From Bacteroidales bacterium (lineage in GTDB: Bacteria > Bacteroidota > Bacteroidia > Bacteroidales > Tenuifilaceae): DNA of 38,260 nt. Where the stretch lies: contig JACABB010000041.1 in the NCBI GenBank assembly GCA_013376985.1, positions 6,809 to 45,068 on the forward strand, written 5' to 3'. Numbering within the stretch: position 1 is the first letter of the stretch; each line of letters starts with the position of its first letter. Below the pieces are notes generated by a model. It did not search any database and was not told where the DNA came from. It worked only from the letters and a program-made list of their open reading frames with translations. This document shows positions 13,929-22,728 of this stretch, in pieces. Position numbers and translations under genes: made by a program.

Positions 13929-16439
13929 TTAATTCATTTTTACTGGACGGTTGATGTAGTTCTCCATATGCGATAGCGGGAGTGTTATAAATGGAGCATT
14001 CCAACCTCCAACTCGTACCATGATATCCGAATACTTTAGCAATTTCTCCGAGGCTACTGTAGGATTCTCAATTAGGTTGGCTGCCTTAGCAATTTCATAT
14101 ATTTCCTGATATTGAGGCGATGCAATAGTAACAGTTAGCATACCTCCATTTTTTTGTATAAAAGTTTTAATTATGCCATCCAGTAACGCATCAGATTCGA
14201 GGCAAATATCTGTGATTACACCAGCTGCAAAACGGTTTAATCCTAATTGACTGAATGTTTCAATCAAATTTGCTGGGGATGTATGCCAAGTGCCTGAAGC
14301 AGGGGTGAAGTTTGGTGCTAAAGGATCACCCGTATTTCTGGATGCAGATGCGGCGTTTCCTGCTCCTTGCCAGTTATACTGTTCAAAGGTACCCATGCCT
14401 GCTGTAAATTTCAAGTCGAAGTCGGGGAGTATGGTTTGTAATGCTTTACCATAATACCCTGCAATAGCCCTTAAAGCCCAAATCTGCTTATCGTTGTCGC
14501 CTTTAGGATCTAGAAATACTTTGTTGGCTAATGTTTTGGATTGGTTTACAGCGTTAACAAATGTGTCTAAAATAAATTTAGCGATATCATTGGTTTCGCT
14601 GTCGTTACCGAATTGAGGACTGTTGGTGAAGAAATCAACTTTAATAGAATCGAATAAACGCTGAGTTTTAAAGTCACCAGTATCACCTGCGGTGTAATTG
14701 AAACGTAAGGCACTCAGCACATCCGATAGTTTGTATTTCTTTTGATCAAATACCCATTTCTTAATTGCAGCAACAGTGTTAACCATATCAGGAACTCCTC
14801 CTAGTACAGTGCCACCTAAGTTATATTCTGCGCCACCCCATGATTTATCGCGACCATTTTCTAAGCATTTTCCAAATAAAGCAGAAACTAGGGGAGAGGG
14901 AACAACAAATTCGGAGGTGAGATAGTACAGGCACATTGCTAAAGCTGACTGATCAACAAAGAATTGAATTTGCTTAGTAAGAGAATTTTTCAGGCTATTG
15001 TAGTCTGTTAATTCTCCCGTGTCAATGCTTAATTTCTGACCACGAAGTAGGGCAGGGTTGGAGGTTAAAGCGGCACCCCGATTAAGAGTACACTCCATTA
15101 TGGTCATACCGTTTATCATACCAAAAGTCCATTCGCTTATACCGTTAAGGATTGGTTCCCAGCATCCATCCACACAATAATCGTTAGCCAATTCCTGATA
15201 TTTTTTCAGTTTATCAGGTTTTGTTTCACCAAACGATAATGCGCTAAGCATGGCAGGGATCATCACCTCATCGTTTAAAATGTATGGTAGATTTTTTGTC
15301 ACCTTAATCGATTCGGAAACGGCAGCATACAATTTAGCGGGGCTATCTTTGTGTAGCCTTACGTAGATACCTGGAGTGGATAGATTTACATTCTTAAATG
15401 CTTCGAGGATGATATATGTGCAATCATTCGTGGCATCCTTTCCTTCGGGTGTTTTACCACCAATAATGATGTTTTGTAGGAAGTTATTCAGACCCGCTCT
15501 TTGATCAAGGTAGTATGGATGTATACCAAGGGCTGCATTATAATCCATATGATCCTGTGTAACTAAATATTGCGTTGTTAGATTAAGACGCCCCGCTGCT
15601 TTAATAATGAAGTTTTCAAATAGTTCGCATGCGAAGGCTTTATCTGTTTCTTTTTTCAAATATGGATTTAATACCTGATCGAGCCGGCCAAGTGACATAA
15701 AGTCCATTGTTGAATGCAGGCAGCAATGTACAAGCCATATGCTATGTATGGCTTCGTAAAATGTTTCGGCGGGTTTAGCTGGAACTTTGTTGCAAATGCG
15801 TGCAATTTCGAGCAATTCTTTTTTTCTTTTTTCATCCTTACAGGTTTTCGCCTTTTCGGATGCAAGATTTGCAAACCTTGAAGCATAATCAATAACGGCT
15901 TTACAAGATATTATTATTGCTTTGTAAAATGCTTTTTTATCATAGGCATCTTCAATATCTCCCAATGCTTTTGGATGTAATTTTTCCTCCGCATAAATTA
16001 TGATGCTCTGTAACCCATTTTTGAGAACTTTTTCGTAGTTAATTGAATTATGACCAAGCAAGGACATTGCCGTTTTATTGGTGGCAGAACCAACTCGAAG
16101 TTCTTCCTCGGTAAGATAATTAGGGAATACTTTACCTAACCCGTTTGAGCCCATAGGAATAGTCCCTGCTAATAAATCACCTTCCTCAATGTCGAAGCAG
16201 CGTGTATACCCAAAATCCTTTGTATTGCACATTGCTTTTAGCATTTCATCTACACCGTATGCTCTACGGATCATTACATGCTCGTTAGGATACATTTTGG
16301 CCACATCGGGGAGCCAGGGTCTTGTTGTTAAATCTGCCTGCTCATTCTTTTTAAACCACTCCTTGGTTCTGTCTTCAAACCCCCTTTTCATAAGGTTCTC
16401 ACGTAGCTTAGCAATACGTGGGCTTAATTCTGTTTTCAT
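13929..16439 (-). CDS. Glycyl radical enzyme (PFL/dehydratase superfamily), substrate unknown
   Basis: The 836-residue protein has the size of the PFL-like lyases and dehydratases. The radical-bearing loop near the C-terminus is RVGGWNAPF, with Gly812 as the likely radical site; most relatives read RVxGYxxxF or RVAGFxxxF. The thiyl loop is VDGCWEP, with Cys426 and Glu428. The Cys-x-Glu pair is shared with the diol dehydratase, choline lyase and hydroxyphenylacetate decarboxylase branches (usually GCVEP), whereas PFL itself has two adjacent Cys. The Trp between Cys and Glu is unusual. The activase gene overlaps its start by four bases. HAD phosphatase and AFOR genes follow. A C-O, C-N or C-C lyase that yields an aldehyde for AFOR would fit, but I cannot name the substrate. 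Confidence 0.88.
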   Translation of the reverse strand: MKTELSPRIAKLRENLMKRGFEDRTKEWFKKNEQADLTTRPWLPDVAKMYPNEHVMIRRAYGVDEMLKAMCNTKDFGYTRCFDIEEGDLLAGTIPMGSNGLGKVFPNYLTEEELRVGSATNKTAMSLLGHNSINYEKVLKNGLQSIIIYAEEKLHPKALGDIEDAYDKKAFYKAIIISCKAVIDYASRFANLASEKAKTCKDEKRKKELLEIARICNKVPAKPAETFYEAIHSIWLVHCCLHSTMDFMSLGRLDQVLNPYLKKETDKAFACELFENFIIKAAGRLNLTTQYLVTQDHMDYNAALGIHPYYLDQRAGLNNFLQNIIIGGKTPEGKDATNDCTYIILEAFKNVNLSTPGIYVRLHKDSPAKLYAAVSESIKVTKNLPYILNDEVMIPAMLSALSFGETKPDKLKKYQELANDYCVDGCWEPILNGISEWTFGMINGMTIMECTLNRGAALTSNPALLRGQKLSIDTGELTDYNSLKNSLTKQIQFFVDQSALAMCLYYLTSEFVVPSPLVSALFGKCLENGRDKSWGGAEYNLGGTVLGGVPDMVNTVAAIKKWVFDQKKYKLSDVLSALRFNYTAGDTGDFKTQRLFDSIKVDFFTNSPQFGNDSETNDIAKFILDTFVNAVNQSKTLANKVFLDPKGDNDKQIWALRAIAGYYGKALQTILPDFDLKFTAGMGTFEQYNWQGAGNAASASRNTGDPLAPNFTPASGTWHTSPANLIETFSQLGLNRFAAGVITDICLESDALLDGIIKTFIQKNGGMLTVTIASPQYQEIYEIAKAANLIENPTVASEKLLKYSDIMVRVGGWNAPFITLPLSHMENYINRPVKMN

Positions 16440-17377
16440 GGCGTTATTTGTTTTGTTTTTTTATGAAGTAAAAAATCAATGACATAGTTATAGTTTTTAT
16501 CAGCCTTACTTGAATTGTACTCAATCTGATTTGTTAGTCCCATTGCTTTGTAATAGTGTGAACTCTCTGGATTATGAGGTAATAATTCAATATTTTTGAT
16601 TTTGTATTCTTGTAAAATCTTTTTGGCTGAGTTAAGGTATGATTTAGTAGTGGTAAATCCTGGTATTACAGGGATACGTATAATAATTTCTGTTTCAGGT
16701 TTTTGTGTTAAAAAATTCAGCGTTCCTCGGGTAATTTTTTCAAGATCTATTGAGGGTAAGGTATTTGCTCCAGTTAAAAGTCGCATTCCAACTAGCCATG
16801 TATCAATATAAGGGAAAATGCTTTGAATGTAAGGCAATGGAACTATTCCCGAGGTTTCTATTGTAGTATGGAAACCTGATTCCTTACATTTTTTTGCCAG
16901 TAAAACTAGCGCTTTTGATTGGAGTAAAGGTTCTCCTCCGCTAAAGGTTATCCCTCCAATATTCTTAAGTAGTTCTAAGTGGGGTTCAATGGATTTAAAT
17001 AGTGATAATACATTCACACTTTGAGTTGGAAGAGAAAGTGCTCCTGTTTTGCAATTGGATGAAGATTGTGGACATGCTTCAACACATGCACCGCATCTGA
17101 TGCAATTTTCTCTTTGTATAATATGCTTGTTTTCAATAAAACGATGAACATCTTTTTTACATGCATGTTTGCAGCGTTGGCATTTTTTGCATAAAGAATC
17201 AAGATAAAGTAGAGGACTTTTATTGGGTTGTGAATGGGGAGAGTGACACCATATACATTCTAAGTGACAACCCTGTAAAAAAAGGACTAGTCTTTTTCCA
17301 GGCCCATCGTTCTCAGATAACCAGTCAATATTAAAATATGATATTACTGAATCATCATTAATACTTTCGTATTTCAT
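16436..17377 (-). CDS. Glycyl-radical enzyme activating protein (radical SAM)
   Basis: The 313-residue protein has the radical SAM motif C37-x3-C41-x2-C44 in QGCHLECIWCHSPHSQ, with the WCH that is typical of PFL-activase relatives. It is followed by a ferredoxin-like insert with two four-cysteine sets (C63, C66, C69, C73 and C92, C95, C98, C102), characteristic of activases of dehydratase-type glycyl radical enzymes, not of the simple PFL activase. GGITFSGGEPLLQ near 139-151 is the SAM-binding GGE motif. The enzyme cleaves SAM to generate the glycyl radical on its partner. Its stop overlaps the partner's start as ATGA, so the pair is translationally coupled. It is the first gene of the minus-strand operon. 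Confidence 0.93.
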   Translation of the reverse strand: MKYESINDDSVISYFNIDWLSENDGPGKRLVLFLQGCHLECIWCHSPHSQPNKSPLLYLDSLCKKCQRCKHACKKDVHRFIENKHIIQRENCIRCGACVEACPQSSSNCKTGALSLPTQSVNVLSLFKSIEPHLELLKNIGGITFSGGEPLLQSKALVLLAKKCKESGFHTTIETSGIVPLPYIQSIFPYIDTWLVGMRLLTGANTLPSIDLEKITRGTLNFLTQKPETEIIIRIPVIPGFTTTKSYLNSAKKILQEYKIKNIELLPHNPESSHYYKAMGLTNQIEYNSSKADKNYNYVIDFLLHKKTKQITP

Positions 17378-18076
17378 TCTTTAATATTGAACCGTTAGTT
17401 AGTTGCTGTATAAATACATAAATTATAAAATGTCCATATATAAATCATAAAATATCATATAAATATAAATAATTTAAATATAAGATAAAACATAATTATT
17501 ATAATTCAATATATATGAATATTAAGCCGAGAGTAATGAGGTTAATTATTTCAAGACATAGGTTGTTTGAGCGATGTTTTAAGGAATTGAACAATAATGA
17601 ACCAATGTCGTTTTACTTAGATAACTCAATTCTTACAAATTAGAAAAAGTTATTAAGCAGCATTAAAGGCATGAATCCTAAATTTTTGTTAACGTTTAGT
17701 TGCTTTTTTTAAACAGATTAAGTTAGTGAAAAAATGTAAGAAAGTAGTTAACATTAAGTATAATTTTTAGTGTTTAAAATGAGTTTAAAACGATAGTTCA
17801 AATTGAGACTATGCATTCTATGAATTTTGATATTTTGAATGGAAAGGGGATTAAAGAAATTTAGGAATCCTTTGTGAAAAAGTTGAAAATGAGTTATTAA
17901 TTGATTTTTAAAGACTTATTATTTAATGCTTATATGGATAAATGCTATTTTAGTCAAGAAAAATTGGTGAAATGATTTATTATAACCATTTTGACAGCCG
18001 AAAAGAGAGAGATAATGTAAGATTGGATTTATTATTCTTGTGGTTTTTAATTTAACTATAAATCAAACATAATAAT
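17378..18076. other. AT-rich 700-base intergenic region
   Basis: No convincing gene is present. Bases 17395-17520 are almost pure A/T and probably carry the promoter of the minus-strand glycyl radical operon. One short frame (17515-17643, 42 codons, plus strand) is open but has no recognisable product or ribosome binding site. The rest contains only scattered short frames. The promoter of the gene at 18077 should lie within the last 100 bases. Confidence 0.45.
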
Positions 18077-18481
18077 ATGGAAACTATATTTGAGAATGAT
18101 GTGGCTAAAATAACTTACGAGGAGGAGCTTAAAATTTTATCGATTACTTGGACAAACAAGAAGATGACATTTGAGGAGTATCAGTTGCCTTTTAAGTTTG
18201 CAATTGAATTTATGTCCAAGAAGCCAGTTGTAAATTATATCTCAGATATAAGAAATCAAGGGATTGTATCGCCAGATTATAGAAAGTGGTTACAGGAAAC
18301 TGCCTTGCCCGAAGCAGCAAAGGCAGGATTAAAAAGGGTTGTGGGAGTTGCTAGTGTAAATGTTTTTAAGCAATATTACATTAATAATGTTTTTCAATCA
18401 GCCAAAAAATTCGGAATACCTTTTAAAATGTTTAATACTATTGACGAAGCCAAAAAATGGTTTAGAGAATTTGAGAAATAG
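18077..18481 (+). CDS. STAS/SpoIIAA-like small protein
   Basis: The 134-residue soluble protein has an early beta pattern (VAKITYEEELKILSITWTNKKMTFEEY) and ends with GIPFKMFNTIDEAKKWFREFE. The final 'F.tiDEAkkWL' ending is typical of the SpoIIAA-like/STAS-like family widespread in Bacteroidota, whose members are thought to be regulatory or lipid-associated folds without known enzymatic activity. No signal peptide or TM is seen. It stands alone between AT-rich gaps, so it probably has its own promoter. The assignment is by overall pattern and is moderate. Confidence 0.7.
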   Translation: METIFENDVAKITYEEELKILSITWTNKKMTFEEYQLPFKFAIEFMSKKPVVNYISDIRNQGIVSPDYRKWLQETALPEAAKAGLKRVVGVASVNVFKQYYINNVFQSAKKFGIPFKMFNTIDEAKKWFREFEK

Positions 18482-18615
18482 TTTTGTTGGGTTTCAGAGA
18501 GTATACCGACAATTAAGTAGGTGATTAGTTTATTGACCTTATGTTACTTAATTTCATTATTTTACTTAAGATTTAATTCTTATTATATAATTGCTTAAGT
18601 GGATATGAATTTGGT

Positions 18616-18855
18616 TCATCCCCTATCTTTTAGATTTTTTAGTAAGTATTCTAGCCCATTTAGTTTGATTTCATAGAGTGTTGAGAGCAGCATTCCTAGT
18701 TTTCCTTCGGGGAATCCTTTGTTGTGCATCCAAACGAGGTAATATTCAGGTATTTCGCACAGTTTATACCCCTTGTATTTCCCGTAGGGCATTTCCATTG
18801 TAACCAAATCGGTTAGGAGTTTTGGGTTGTGGGAGGGTAGAGGAAGATCTTGCAT
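18616..18855 (-). CDS. DUF3820-family protein
   Basis: The 79-residue product carries the family core MPYGKYKGYKLCEIPEYYLV followed by WMHNKGFPEGKLG and then YEIKLNGLEYLL. These are hallmarks of DUF3820 (putative quorum-sensing-regulated virulence factor family), small cytosolic proteins of unknown role. The length is usual for the family. It is convergent with the STAS-like gene upstream and has a 350-base gap before the next minus-strand gene end. The start at 18855 has alternative downstream ATG codons near residue 20, so the first residues are less certain. Confidence 0.85.
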   Translation of the reverse strand: MQDLPLPSHNPKLLTDLVTMEMPYGKYKGYKLCEIPEYYLVWMHNKGFPEGKLGMLLSTLYEIKLNGLEYLLKNLKDRG

Positions 18856-19208
18856 TGGGGGATGAAATAGTGGATTGTTTTATTAGATTAATTGTCACTG
18901 GCATTCTGTTAGTATAAAAAACGTTTTTTGAAGTTTGTTAAAATGGTTGAAAGTGAAACATGAATTTCATGAGCAATCATAAATATTTTGCTCTAAGAGT
19001 TTATTGCCAATAAACTAGTTTAATATTTCTACATATTAACTCTGTAAATTCAGCAATTATAAAATGTCTTATGGAACAAATTTAGCTATCTCAATAGCAA
19101 ACTTGAAAGTATTAAAAAAAGACAAAAAAGCGAATAATTTTGGTAAAACAAAAACCTAAACCCAAAGCCCATTCAGCACTATCACTTATTTTGACAGAGG
19201 AACTACAT
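18856..19208. other. Intergenic region upstream of DUF3820 gene, downstream of pstB
   Basis: Nothing strong is visible. The region is AT-rich. A 31-codon open frame at about 19064-19159 (plus strand) has no recognisable product. I see no clear hairpin-plus-T-run terminator for the pst operon. Confidence 0.4.
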
Positions 19209-20042
19209 CTAGCTAAAATAACCGCTTATATAATCTTTTGTCAGTTGCTTTTGTGGATGGTTAAAGATCTGTTCGGTTGTACCAAATTCAATTAATTTAC
19301 CCAAATACATGAATGCAATGTAATCGGCAATTCGTTTGGCCTGACGAAGTGTGTGAGTGACCAGAATTATCGTATAATCTTTTTTAAGTGTTACAAAGAG
19401 TTCTTCAATTTTCTTGGTAGAAATTGGGTCAAGAGCTGATGTGGCCTCATCACCCAGAATAATTTCAGGCTCAACAGCCAAGCCTCTGGCAAGACATAAA
19501 CGCTGCTGTTGTCCAATTGATAGTTGATTTGCTGGAGTCTTTAAGCGATCTTTTACTTCTTCCCACAAACCAACCTCTGTAAGATAATGCTTTGTATTTT
19601 CATATAGTTTTCTTCGTTGCCAAGCACCATGTAACTTTGGACCATAGATAACATTATCATAAATTGACATTGGAAGAGGGCAAGGTCGTTGTGCTAGCAG
19701 TCCCATTTTTTTTCGGATGGCTATTACCTGAATGTTTTCATCATAAATATTTTCGTCATCAACAAAAATCTTACCGGTAATTTTTACATTGGGTGAGTCA
19801 TCGTGCATGCGGTTGAACGAGCGGAGTAATGTTGTTTTTCCGCATCCTGATGGGCCAATAATACAGGTTATTTTTTTTGGAGGGATATTAAGGTTTATAT
19901 CTTTAAGGATATGGTTATCGCCAATTTTTAAGTTAAGATTAGCTACCCTAATATGAGGGTTAACCACATAACTATCCAGAGCACTATCCGCTATGATATT
20001 CTCGTCTTTATTTTCAATCTGTAGTGAATTTGTTGATTGCAT
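19209..20042 (-). CDS. pstB: Phosphate ABC transporter ATP-binding protein PstB
   Basis: The 277-residue ATPase powers high-affinity phosphate import. Walker A is GPSGCGKT at 63-70, the signature LSIGQQQ at 174-180, Walker B ends at D198-E199 in ILGDEATSALDP, and the switch His is in VTHTLRQAKRIAD. The SFNRMHDD element after Walker A is typical of PstB. Two deviations stand out: the usual LSGGQQQ is LSIGQQQ, and the Pro of DEPTSALD is Ala. The N-terminus carries about 28 extra residues before the ABC core. The gene begins two bases after pstA and ends the operon; no phoU follows. Confidence 0.93.
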   Translation of the reverse strand: MQSTNSLQIENKDENIIADSALDSYVVNPHIRVANLNLKIGDNHILKDINLNIPPKKITCIIGPSGCGKTTLLRSFNRMHDDSPNVKITGKIFVDDENIYDENIQVIAIRKKMGLLAQRPCPLPMSIYDNVIYGPKLHGAWQRRKLYENTKHYLTEVGLWEEVKDRLKTPANQLSIGQQQRLCLARGLAVEPEIILGDEATSALDPISTKKIEELFVTLKKDYTIILVTHTLRQAKRIADYIAFMYLGKLIEFGTTEQIFNHPQKQLTKDYISGYFS

Positions 20043-20044
20043 AG

Positions 20045-20884
20045 TTAAATCTTATTTTTTGAAAGTTTCCTTGAAAAATATCTTGCTGATAAACTAAGAA
20101 CTAGAATTATAATTGTTAAAATTAGAGCAGCTGCATAGGCTCTATTCTGGACCTCTTCCGATGGGCTTCCTAGTTGAAAGAAGATTGCTAAAGGAAGTGT
20201 AGCTACTGGGTGGCTGAGTGATGTAGGAATATTATCGGTATAGCCAGCAGTAAAAAGCACTGTTGCTGCATCACCAATGCCACGTCCAATTGCAAGCAGA
20301 ACGGCAGTGGTAATGCCAGGTAATAATTGGCGAATAATAACTTTTATCACTTCGTACTTTGTGGCACCCAACGATAAAGATGCCTCAGAGAGTTCTTTTG
20401 GAACGAGCCGAGCAACCTCATCTAATGAGCGCATGATAATGGGAGTTATAAGCATCCCGACAACAACAATACCACCAAAAAGTGAAGCTTTAAGTCCAAA
20501 ATAGATCATTACTGCAAAACCAAATGCACCATAAACAATTGATGGTATGCCGAAGAGAATATCAAATGAAAATCTAACGGTATCAGCAAAAAAAGATCTT
20601 TTAGGTAAATAAAAGTTTATATACATCGTTACAGGTATACTTAGTACAAGAGCTAAGAGAACAGCACCTATAACTATATAAAAAGATCCTAAAATAGCAT
20701 TCAAAATCCCGCCCTCCTTACCAAGGTAAAAGCCTCCTCCAGGAAGTTTGCTAACCATGTCCCAGGAAAGAGAGGCAAACCCTTTTGAAACAATTGTAAA
20801 CAGAATAAAACCTAAAATGCTTATAATTGCAAAAGCTGAAAAAAGCATTAATGATTTAAATATTTTCTCCTCTAGTAATTTCAT
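20045..20884 (-). CDS. pstA: Phosphate ABC transporter permease PstA
   Basis: The 279-residue integral membrane protein has about six TM segments and the PstA-type features GGFYLGKEGGILNAILGSFY at about 50-69, FDILFGIPSIVYGAFGFAVM, and the EAA coupling loop SEASLSLGATKYEVIKVIIR. It forms the inner-membrane channel with PstC. Its start overlaps the pstC stop by four bases, and pstB begins two bases after its stop. The length matches the family. Confidence 0.93.
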   Translation of the reverse strand: MKLLEEKIFKSLMLFSAFAIISILGFILFTIVSKGFASLSWDMVSKLPGGGFYLGKEGGILNAILGSFYIVIGAVLLALVLSIPVTMYINFYLPKRSFFADTVRFSFDILFGIPSIVYGAFGFAVMIYFGLKASLFGGIVVVGMLITPIIMRSLDEVARLVPKELSEASLSLGATKYEVIKVIIRQLLPGITTAVLLAIGRGIGDAATVLFTAGYTDNIPTSLSHPVATLPLAIFFQLGSPSEEVQNRAYAAALILTIIILVLSLSARYFSRKLSKNKI

Positions 20885-21777
20885 ACTTGATATCTCCTTT
20901 CTATACGATTAAGTATCAATCTCGAGATGGCATTAAAGAAAACAATAATTATGAATAGGAGAAATGCAGCCATCATCAATGCAGATTCATAGCTTGGAAT
21001 AGATAACATCTCGCCATAATTGTTTGCAATTAATGCCGGAAGAGGATAGCAAGCATCAAAAATGGATGATGGAATTATTGGGATGTTACCGCAAACCATC
21101 AGAACAGCAATAGTTTCACCGAATGCGCGAGATACTGCTAAAGCAATGGCTGCTACGATTCCTGGCATAGATTTTCGAAGTACAATCTTTTTAACCGTTT
21201 GCCATTTTGTTGCCCCAAGCGATAACGATGCCTCTCGCATTTCATTGGGTATTGCGCTGAATACCTCGCAGAAAATGCTTATTAAAAGAGGGATTATCAT
21301 TACCGATAGAACAATTCCTCCCGCTAATACGCTATAACCTGTAGAAAACTCAACAAAATGTGGTGCAATTTTTTCGGATATAAAAGGAACTATTGTTAAT
21401 GTTCCCCATACACCATATATAACGGGTGGAATTCCAGACAATAAATCGACAATTGGGGAGAAAAAATTATTAACCCTTTTTGAAGCGTATTCTATAAGAT
21501 AGATGCTTGTAAGCAATGAAAAGGGGAGAGCGATTACAATCGCTATGAAAGTAACATGTAAAGTACTAATAATATATGGTAGAAATCCAAATTCTCCCTT
21601 AAATGGTTTCCAGTTAGCTGAAGTTAATAGCGTCCAAATATTTTTTTCCCTAAGAATCGGTAACGACATATAAAATAGACCAATCCCTATTAATAGCAGG
21701 AAGAAAAGGGAGAAAATGGTAATGCCCAGCATGGTTAGCCGGGCTGTTTTATCCTTAAATAATCGAAATCGAATCAT
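20881..21777 (-). CDS. pstC: Phosphate ABC transporter permease PstC
   Basis: The 298-residue membrane protein has the PstC pattern: an N-terminal TM at about 14-36, DLLSGIPPVIYGVWGTLTIV in the middle, the coupling loop REASLSLGATKWQTVKKIVL, and SRAFGETIAVLMVCGN. It pairs with PstA to form the phosphate channel. It begins one base after the pstS stop and overlaps pstA, so the three genes are transcribed and probably translated together. Confidence 0.93.
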   Translation of the reverse strand: MIRFRLFKDKTARLTMLGITIFSLFFLLLIGIGLFYMSLPILREKNIWTLLTSANWKPFKGEFGFLPYIISTLHVTFIAIVIALPFSLLTSIYLIEYASKRVNNFFSPIVDLLSGIPPVIYGVWGTLTIVPFISEKIAPHFVEFSTGYSVLAGGIVLSVMIIPLLISIFCEVFSAIPNEMREASLSLGATKWQTVKKIVLRKSMPGIVAAIALAVSRAFGETIAVLMVCGNIPIIPSSIFDACYPLPALIANNYGEMLSIPSYESALMMAAFLLFIIIVFFNAISRLILNRIERRYQV

Positions 21778-21778
21778 A

Positions 21779-22717
21779 TCAATCTAACTTTTTCATCTCT
21801 GTATTTAGTTTATCCTTCGGTAACTCTATATAACCTGCTTCATGTACAAATTTCTGACCTTCGGTTAATACCCATTTAATGAATTCAATAACTTCTTTTT
21901 TGTGGGGTTTACCTTTTGTGACGAAATACAATTCTCTTGCTGGAGGTGAAGGATATTTACCAGCGGATATTGCTGCAATTAAATCATTTAAAGAATCGTA
22001 AAAGTTTTCATCGGGATCAATTTTACCATTATTGTTTAGATCTATTGGCAAAACTCTAATACCAGGTATTTGTTTTTTTGTTTTTGCATCGTATGCATAA
22101 CCAATATTATTAAATCCAATTCCAAGCGGATCTTTCTTAACGGCTTGTGCAAGCCCTGGATCGCCAAAAACTCCAACACCTAAAAGATCCTCCTGCTTTT
22201 TACCCATATATTTAGCCCACATTTCAGCAGCACCACATGCATCAGAGCGTGTATAGATATGAATTGCAGTTTTTGTCTTTACTCCAAAAGCTTCCGACCA
22301 AGTTTTATATTTACCTGAAATCCAGATATTATTTGCAACGTCTTTTTTTATTCCTTTAGACATTAACTCGGCTAGAAGCGGGTTACTGGCACAAATAACA
22401 GGGACAACGGCATCTTTAGTAACTGAAATTGCGAATGCCCCTTTGTTGAGTTCTTCAGGATATATTTCGCGAGAAACCATACCAATATCAACCATTTCGC
22501 TTAAAGCATCGGCAATACCTTTACCAGCACCACCGGCAGATATATCAATTCGAACATTCGGATGAGTTTTTTTAAATTCATCTACCCATTTTACGGTCAT
22601 AGGATAAAGGGCAAAGGCACCTGAAATGCTGATTTCACCCTCCATATTATTTTGAGCATTTACTTTTAGAACTATAAGTAAACTGCAAATTATTAGTAAT
22701 AAGTTTCTCTTTTTCAT
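21779..22717 (-). CDS. pstS: Phosphate-binding periplasmic protein PstS
   Basis: The 312-residue protein has a cleavable signal peptide (MKKRNLLLIICSLLIVLKVNA, cut before QNN). The mature start EISISGAFALYPMTVKWVDE and ISAGGAGKGIADAL, with later IYTRSDACGAAEMWAKYM, are phosphate-binding PstS/PBP-like features. It delivers phosphate to PstCA in the periplasm. It lies 11 bases after the porin gene and one base before pstC. The PBP-like family also binds other oxyanions, but the neighbours fix the role as phosphate. Confidence 0.9.
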   Translation of the reverse strand: MKKRNLLLIICSLLIVLKVNAQNNMEGEISISGAFALYPMTVKWVDEFKKTHPNVRIDISAGGAGKGIADALSEMVDIGMVSREIYPEELNKGAFAISVTKDAVVPVICASNPLLAELMSKGIKKDVANNIWISGKYKTWSEAFGVKTKTAIHIYTRSDACGAAEMWAKYMGKKQEDLLGVGVFGDPGLAQAVKKDPLGIGFNNIGYAYDAKTKKQIPGIRVLPIDLNNNGKIDPDENFYDSLNDLIAAISAGKYPSPPARELYFVTKGKPHKKEVIEFIKWVLTEGQKFVHEAGYIELPKDKLNTEMKKLD

Positions 22718-22728
22718 GTTTTAATTAT

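Noticed and set aside
13929-16439. Pyruvate formate-lyase (pflB)
   Set aside because: There is a single catalytic-type Cys followed by Glu (GCWEP) rather than the adjacent Cys pair of PFL, and the activase has the eight-cysteine ferredoxin insert of the dehydratase group.
17515-17643. 42-codon open frame in the AT-rich gap
   Set aside because: No recognisable product, no ribosome binding site and no neighbour link; left as part of the intergenic description.
19064-19159. 31-codon open frame upstream of the DUF3820 gene
   Set aside because: Very short, lysine-rich and without family resemblance; probably chance.
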